Assembly (NCBI GenBank): GCA_016735355.1
Contig: JAERRQ010000189.1
Coordinates: 1-8,530, forward strand
Source: Desulfobacterales bacterium
GTDB taxonomy: Bacteria; Desulfobacterota; Desulfobacteria; Desulfobacterales; BuS5
Direction of reading: 5' to 3'
DNA length: 8,530 bases
A program made the position numbers and the translations under genes. Below are positions 7,333 through 8,530 of this stretch, in pieces (within the stretch, counting starts at the first letter, position 1; every line of letters begins with the position of its first letter). Below the pieces are notes generated by a model. It was given only the letters and a program-made list of their open reading frames with translations, was not told the origin of the DNA and searched no databases.

Positions 7333-7366
7333 CCTGAGGAAGCCTACTGCCTGAGGAAGCCTACTG
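7333..7366. repeat. Perfect 17-bp tandem duplication
   Basis: CCTGAGGAAGCCTACTG occurs twice in a row with no gap or mismatch. It lies 47 bp upstream of the kinase start. It is flanked by inverted 7-mers AAAACCT (7329-7335) and AGGTTTT (7383-7389), and by the small palindrome CTACTGGTAG (7361-7370). It could be a replication-slippage product or a pair of regulator sites; nothing in the window decides between them. Confidence 0.85.
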
Positions 7367-7539
7367 GTAGTAAGTCTGCCGAAGGTTTTAACCGATAACG
7401 CGGTGAAATTATTTATGTAAAAATCTATAACTAATGAATAGCAGTAATGTCAAACGGTTTAAGGGCGTCCCAATTATTGACAAGCAATAGGCAGGTTAGG
7501 AACGGGGACGAAATAACTTCCACAAACAGGCGCACAGAT
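7367..7539. other. Rest of the spacer between the kinase and the MoaE-like gene
   Basis: No gene, RNA or convincing terminator is seen. A weak stem (TATTG-ACAAG-CAATA) lies at about 7475-7489. No promoter with recognisable -35 and -10 boxes could be picked for the kinase gene here. The plus-strand reading frame across this stretch runs antisense into the MoaE-like gene and has no family features. Confidence 0.4.
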
Positions 7540-7965
7540 TCAGGGCAGGTCGACATTACTTTGCAATTTTTCCTTTTTCCACCCGGGATGAACCTCGGCC
7601 TTTATCCTGTCTATTATGTAACTGCAGGCTTCAAAGGCGGGGGTTCGTGTTGAAGCGCTTATTCCTACCAAAAGGATATTGTCTCCCGGTTTTAAGTAAC
7701 CGATTCTCTGGATCATCACTGCATCACGAATGTCGTATTTATTCAATGCGTCTCTCCTCATTTCTTTCATTTTTTCTAATACCAGAGACGACCCTTCTCC
7801 CGGATATTTGATGCCCGCTGTTTTTTTCCCTTGTGAAGTATTGCGAACACTGCCGAAGTATGATGCAATAGCCCCGATTTCAGGGCTTTTTAATTTTTTC
7901 ATTGCGCCGGCAAGGTCAATTTCGTCTTCAGTCAACTCTACCATTTTTTCTTTTTCAGGTTTCAT
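7540..7965 (-). CDS. MoaE-like protein (molybdopterin synthase catalytic subunit family), divergent
   Basis: MoaE, with MoaD-thiocarboxylate, converts precursor Z (cPMP) to molybdopterin. The 141-residue product has GAIASYFGSVRN (31-42), the block IQRIGYLKPGDNILLVGISASTR (85-107), AFEACSYIIDRIK (110-122) and PGWKKEK, in the order seen in MoaE. Two differences stand out. The usual Tyr-Glu-rich segment after GxVR is replaced by GIKYPGEGSS. The spacing from Lys122 to the WK lysine is one residue longer than in E. coli MoaE (KAEVHPGWK against KTRAPFWK). The chosen ATG at 7965 has GGAG 11 nt upstream; an in-frame TTG at 7992 has no Shine-Dalgarno. No moaD, moaA or molybdoenzyme gene is nearby. It could be a working MoaE or a family relative with another role; the comparison with E. 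coli is from memory. Confidence 0.8.
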   Translation of the reverse strand: MKPEKEKMVELTEDEIDLAGAMKKLKSPEIGAIASYFGSVRNTSQGKKTAGIKYPGEGSSLVLEKMKEMRRDALNKYDIRDAVMIQRIGYLKPGDNILLVGISASTRTPAFEACSYIIDRIKAEVHPGWKKEKLQSNVDLP

Positions 7966-8177
7966 ATTATTATATTCTCCGGATCCGCCCAAAGGCCGGG
8001 CATGCCCCTTATTTTGTCAATATTCCTTAAAAACTTTATACCCTATAAAATTCAATATAGAAAGTACAAAAAGTTAGGGCGTGCCGCAATGGGAAACAAA
8101 GGTAAATCAAAATTGCAATCAGGACATCCACAATATTCAATTGCATGAATTTGTCATTATGCCAAACCATATTCACG
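7966..8177. other. Gene-free region upstream of the MoaE-like gene
   Basis: Contains a perfect 10-bp palindrome GGGCATGCCC (7998-8007) in what may be the leader of the MoaE-like gene. An AT-rich stretch has TATAAA (minus strand, about 8036-8041) but no well-spaced -35 box. TTGACA occurs at about 8015-8020 on the minus strand without a matching -10. I cannot recognise a Moco riboswitch. The minus-strand open frame here and into the neighbouring repeat reads through repeat DNA and is not credible as a gene. Confidence 0.4.
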
Positions 8178-8272
8178 AACGTAGGGGCGGATTCCATATC
8201 CGCCCCATCCATATCCGCTAAAAATGATACAGGGGCAGAAATGGGGGCAGAAATGGATTCTGCCCCTACGTT
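8178..8272. mobile_element. MITE-like 95-bp element with 20-bp terminal inverted repeats
   Basis: The left end AACGTAGGGGCGGATTCCAT (8178-8197) and the right end, read on the other strand, AACGTAGGGGCAGAATCCAT (8272-8253), match at 18 of 20 bases. Each end also folds on itself. GGGGCGGAT pairs with ATCCGCCCC (8184-8206) and GGGGCAGAA pairs with TTCTGCCCC (8244-8266), both with 9-bp stems and 5-nt loops. The unit GGGGCAGAAATG is tandemly duplicated at 8232-8255. There is no transposase gene and no clear target-site duplication. The classification as a non-autonomous element is inference from the structure. Confidence 0.7.
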
Positions 8273-8317
8273 GCCTGCGGCCCAACTCATTGTATTTACA
8301 GATATCAAGTTAACCAC

Positions 8318-8332
8318 CTACAAAATTTGTAG
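8318..8332. repeat. 15-bp palindrome CTACAAA-A-TTTGTAG
   Basis: Perfect 7-bp arms around a single central base, AT-rich, in a gene-free area 45 bp right of the MITE-like element. It is followed on the plus strand by CTAATTTTT. It could be a regulator-binding site for a gene outside the window or a very weak hairpin; a one-base loop cannot form a normal RNA hairpin without opening several pairs. Confidence 0.5.
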
Positions 8333-8433
8333 CTAATTTTTCATTATAATTTTCTTATTTTTTATGGCAGGGTTTCAGGAGTAAGTTACTAAGGGACTGG
8401 AAATAAATAAATCATTGGAATTCGCGCCCTGAT

Positions 8434-8530
8434 TTAGGTCAGGTTTAGTCGATCAGATTGAACAAAACCGCAGGCATAGCAGGACTACGTCGAGGATTTT
8501 GTGATTGAGGATCGGCTGAAGATGGCCTGA
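8434..8530. repeat. Long imperfect hairpin running to the window edge
   Basis: Centred on 8482 with loop CAGGA. From the apex outward: GGCATAG pairs with CTACGTC (one A-C mismatch, one G-T), then CAAAA (8463-8467) with TTTTG, then a seven-base internal loop. Next, TTTAGTCGATC (8444-8454) pairs with GATCGGCTGAA (8510-8520) at all 11 positions including two wobbles. After a short internal loop, TTAGGTCA (8434-8441) pairs with TGGCCTGA (8523-8530), again including wobbles. All stems share one register, so it is one structure. Its right arm is cut by the end of the window, and the true left end may lie further left, around 8390. No protein is encoded in the visible part. Confidence 0.7.

Noticed and set aside
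7447..7653. Plus-strand open frame antisense to the MoaE-like gene
   Set aside because: It overlaps the conserved 3' half of the MoaE-like gene, has no recognisable domain and no clear ribosome-binding site.
7966..8040. Molybdenum cofactor riboswitch upstream of the MoaE-like gene
   Set aside because: Only a 10-bp GGGCATGCCC palindrome is present; I could not find the multi-stem layout expected for that riboswitch.
8232..8255. CRISPR-like direct repeat
   Set aside because: Only two 12-bp units lie in direct tandem without spacers, inside a palindromic element.
8036..8317. Minus-strand open frame of 93 codons
   Set aside because: Its central part is a translation of the palindromic repeat at 8178-8272, giving repeated Ser-Ala-Pro strings on both strands. 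It has no Shine-Dalgarno and no family features.
8145..8336. Plus-strand open frame of 63 codons over the same region
   Set aside because: It is the other strand of the same repeat and shows the same low-complexity peptide; no independent support.

Overview
The window looks like a chromosomal segment of a Gram-negative bacterium of moderate GC content, most likely a Desulfobacterota (deltaproteobacterial) lineage close to Desulfobacterales. This placement is an inference. It rests on the gene order rpiB-glyA-dCMP deaminase-nrdR-ribD-ribE, on the style of the sensor kinase (a PAS domain with a Pro-Cys-x-x-Cys motif and a fused receiver), and on spacers full of palindromic repeats. All credible genes lie on the minus strand, so the window reads from right to left.

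Layout in transcription order. (1) 8530-7966 has no credible gene. It holds the visible part of a long imperfect hairpin that runs to the window edge, a short AT-rich palindrome, and a 95-bp MITE-like element with 20-bp terminal inverted repeats. (2) 7965-7540 encodes a divergent MoaE-like protein (molybdopterin synthase large subunit family). (3) 7539-7287 is a spacer with a perfect 17-bp tandem duplication. (4) 7286-4962 encodes a membrane-anchored hybrid histidine kinase: two TM helices, GAF, PAS, HisKA, HATPase and receiver. (5) 4961-4625 holds a long imperfect inverted repeat of about 178 bp and a plausible sigma70-type promoter. (6) 4624-55 is a compact run of six housekeeping genes: rpiB, glyA, dCMP deaminase, nrdR, ribD and ribE. 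They are separated by 5 to 140 bp, and ribD and ribE overlap by 16 bp. Their left continuation, probably more riboflavin genes, is outside the window.

The six-gene run joins precursor supply and nucleotide metabolism. RpiB makes ribose-5-phosphate or ribulose-5-phosphate, and the latter is the precursor of the four-carbon unit of riboflavin. GlyA makes glycine and methylene-THF. The deaminase makes dUMP from dCMP for thymidylate synthesis. NrdR represses ribonucleotide reductase genes. RibD and RibE carry out the pyrimidine deamination/reduction and the final dismutation steps of riboflavin synthesis.

I found no convincing new multi-gene system. The unusual content is in the spacers: several structurally different palindromic or MITE-like elements in 8.5 kb, two of them inside the housekeeping operon. 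Secondary points are a MoaE-like protein with altered active-site spacing, and a Cys-containing PAS domain in a kinase with no response-regulator gene in view.
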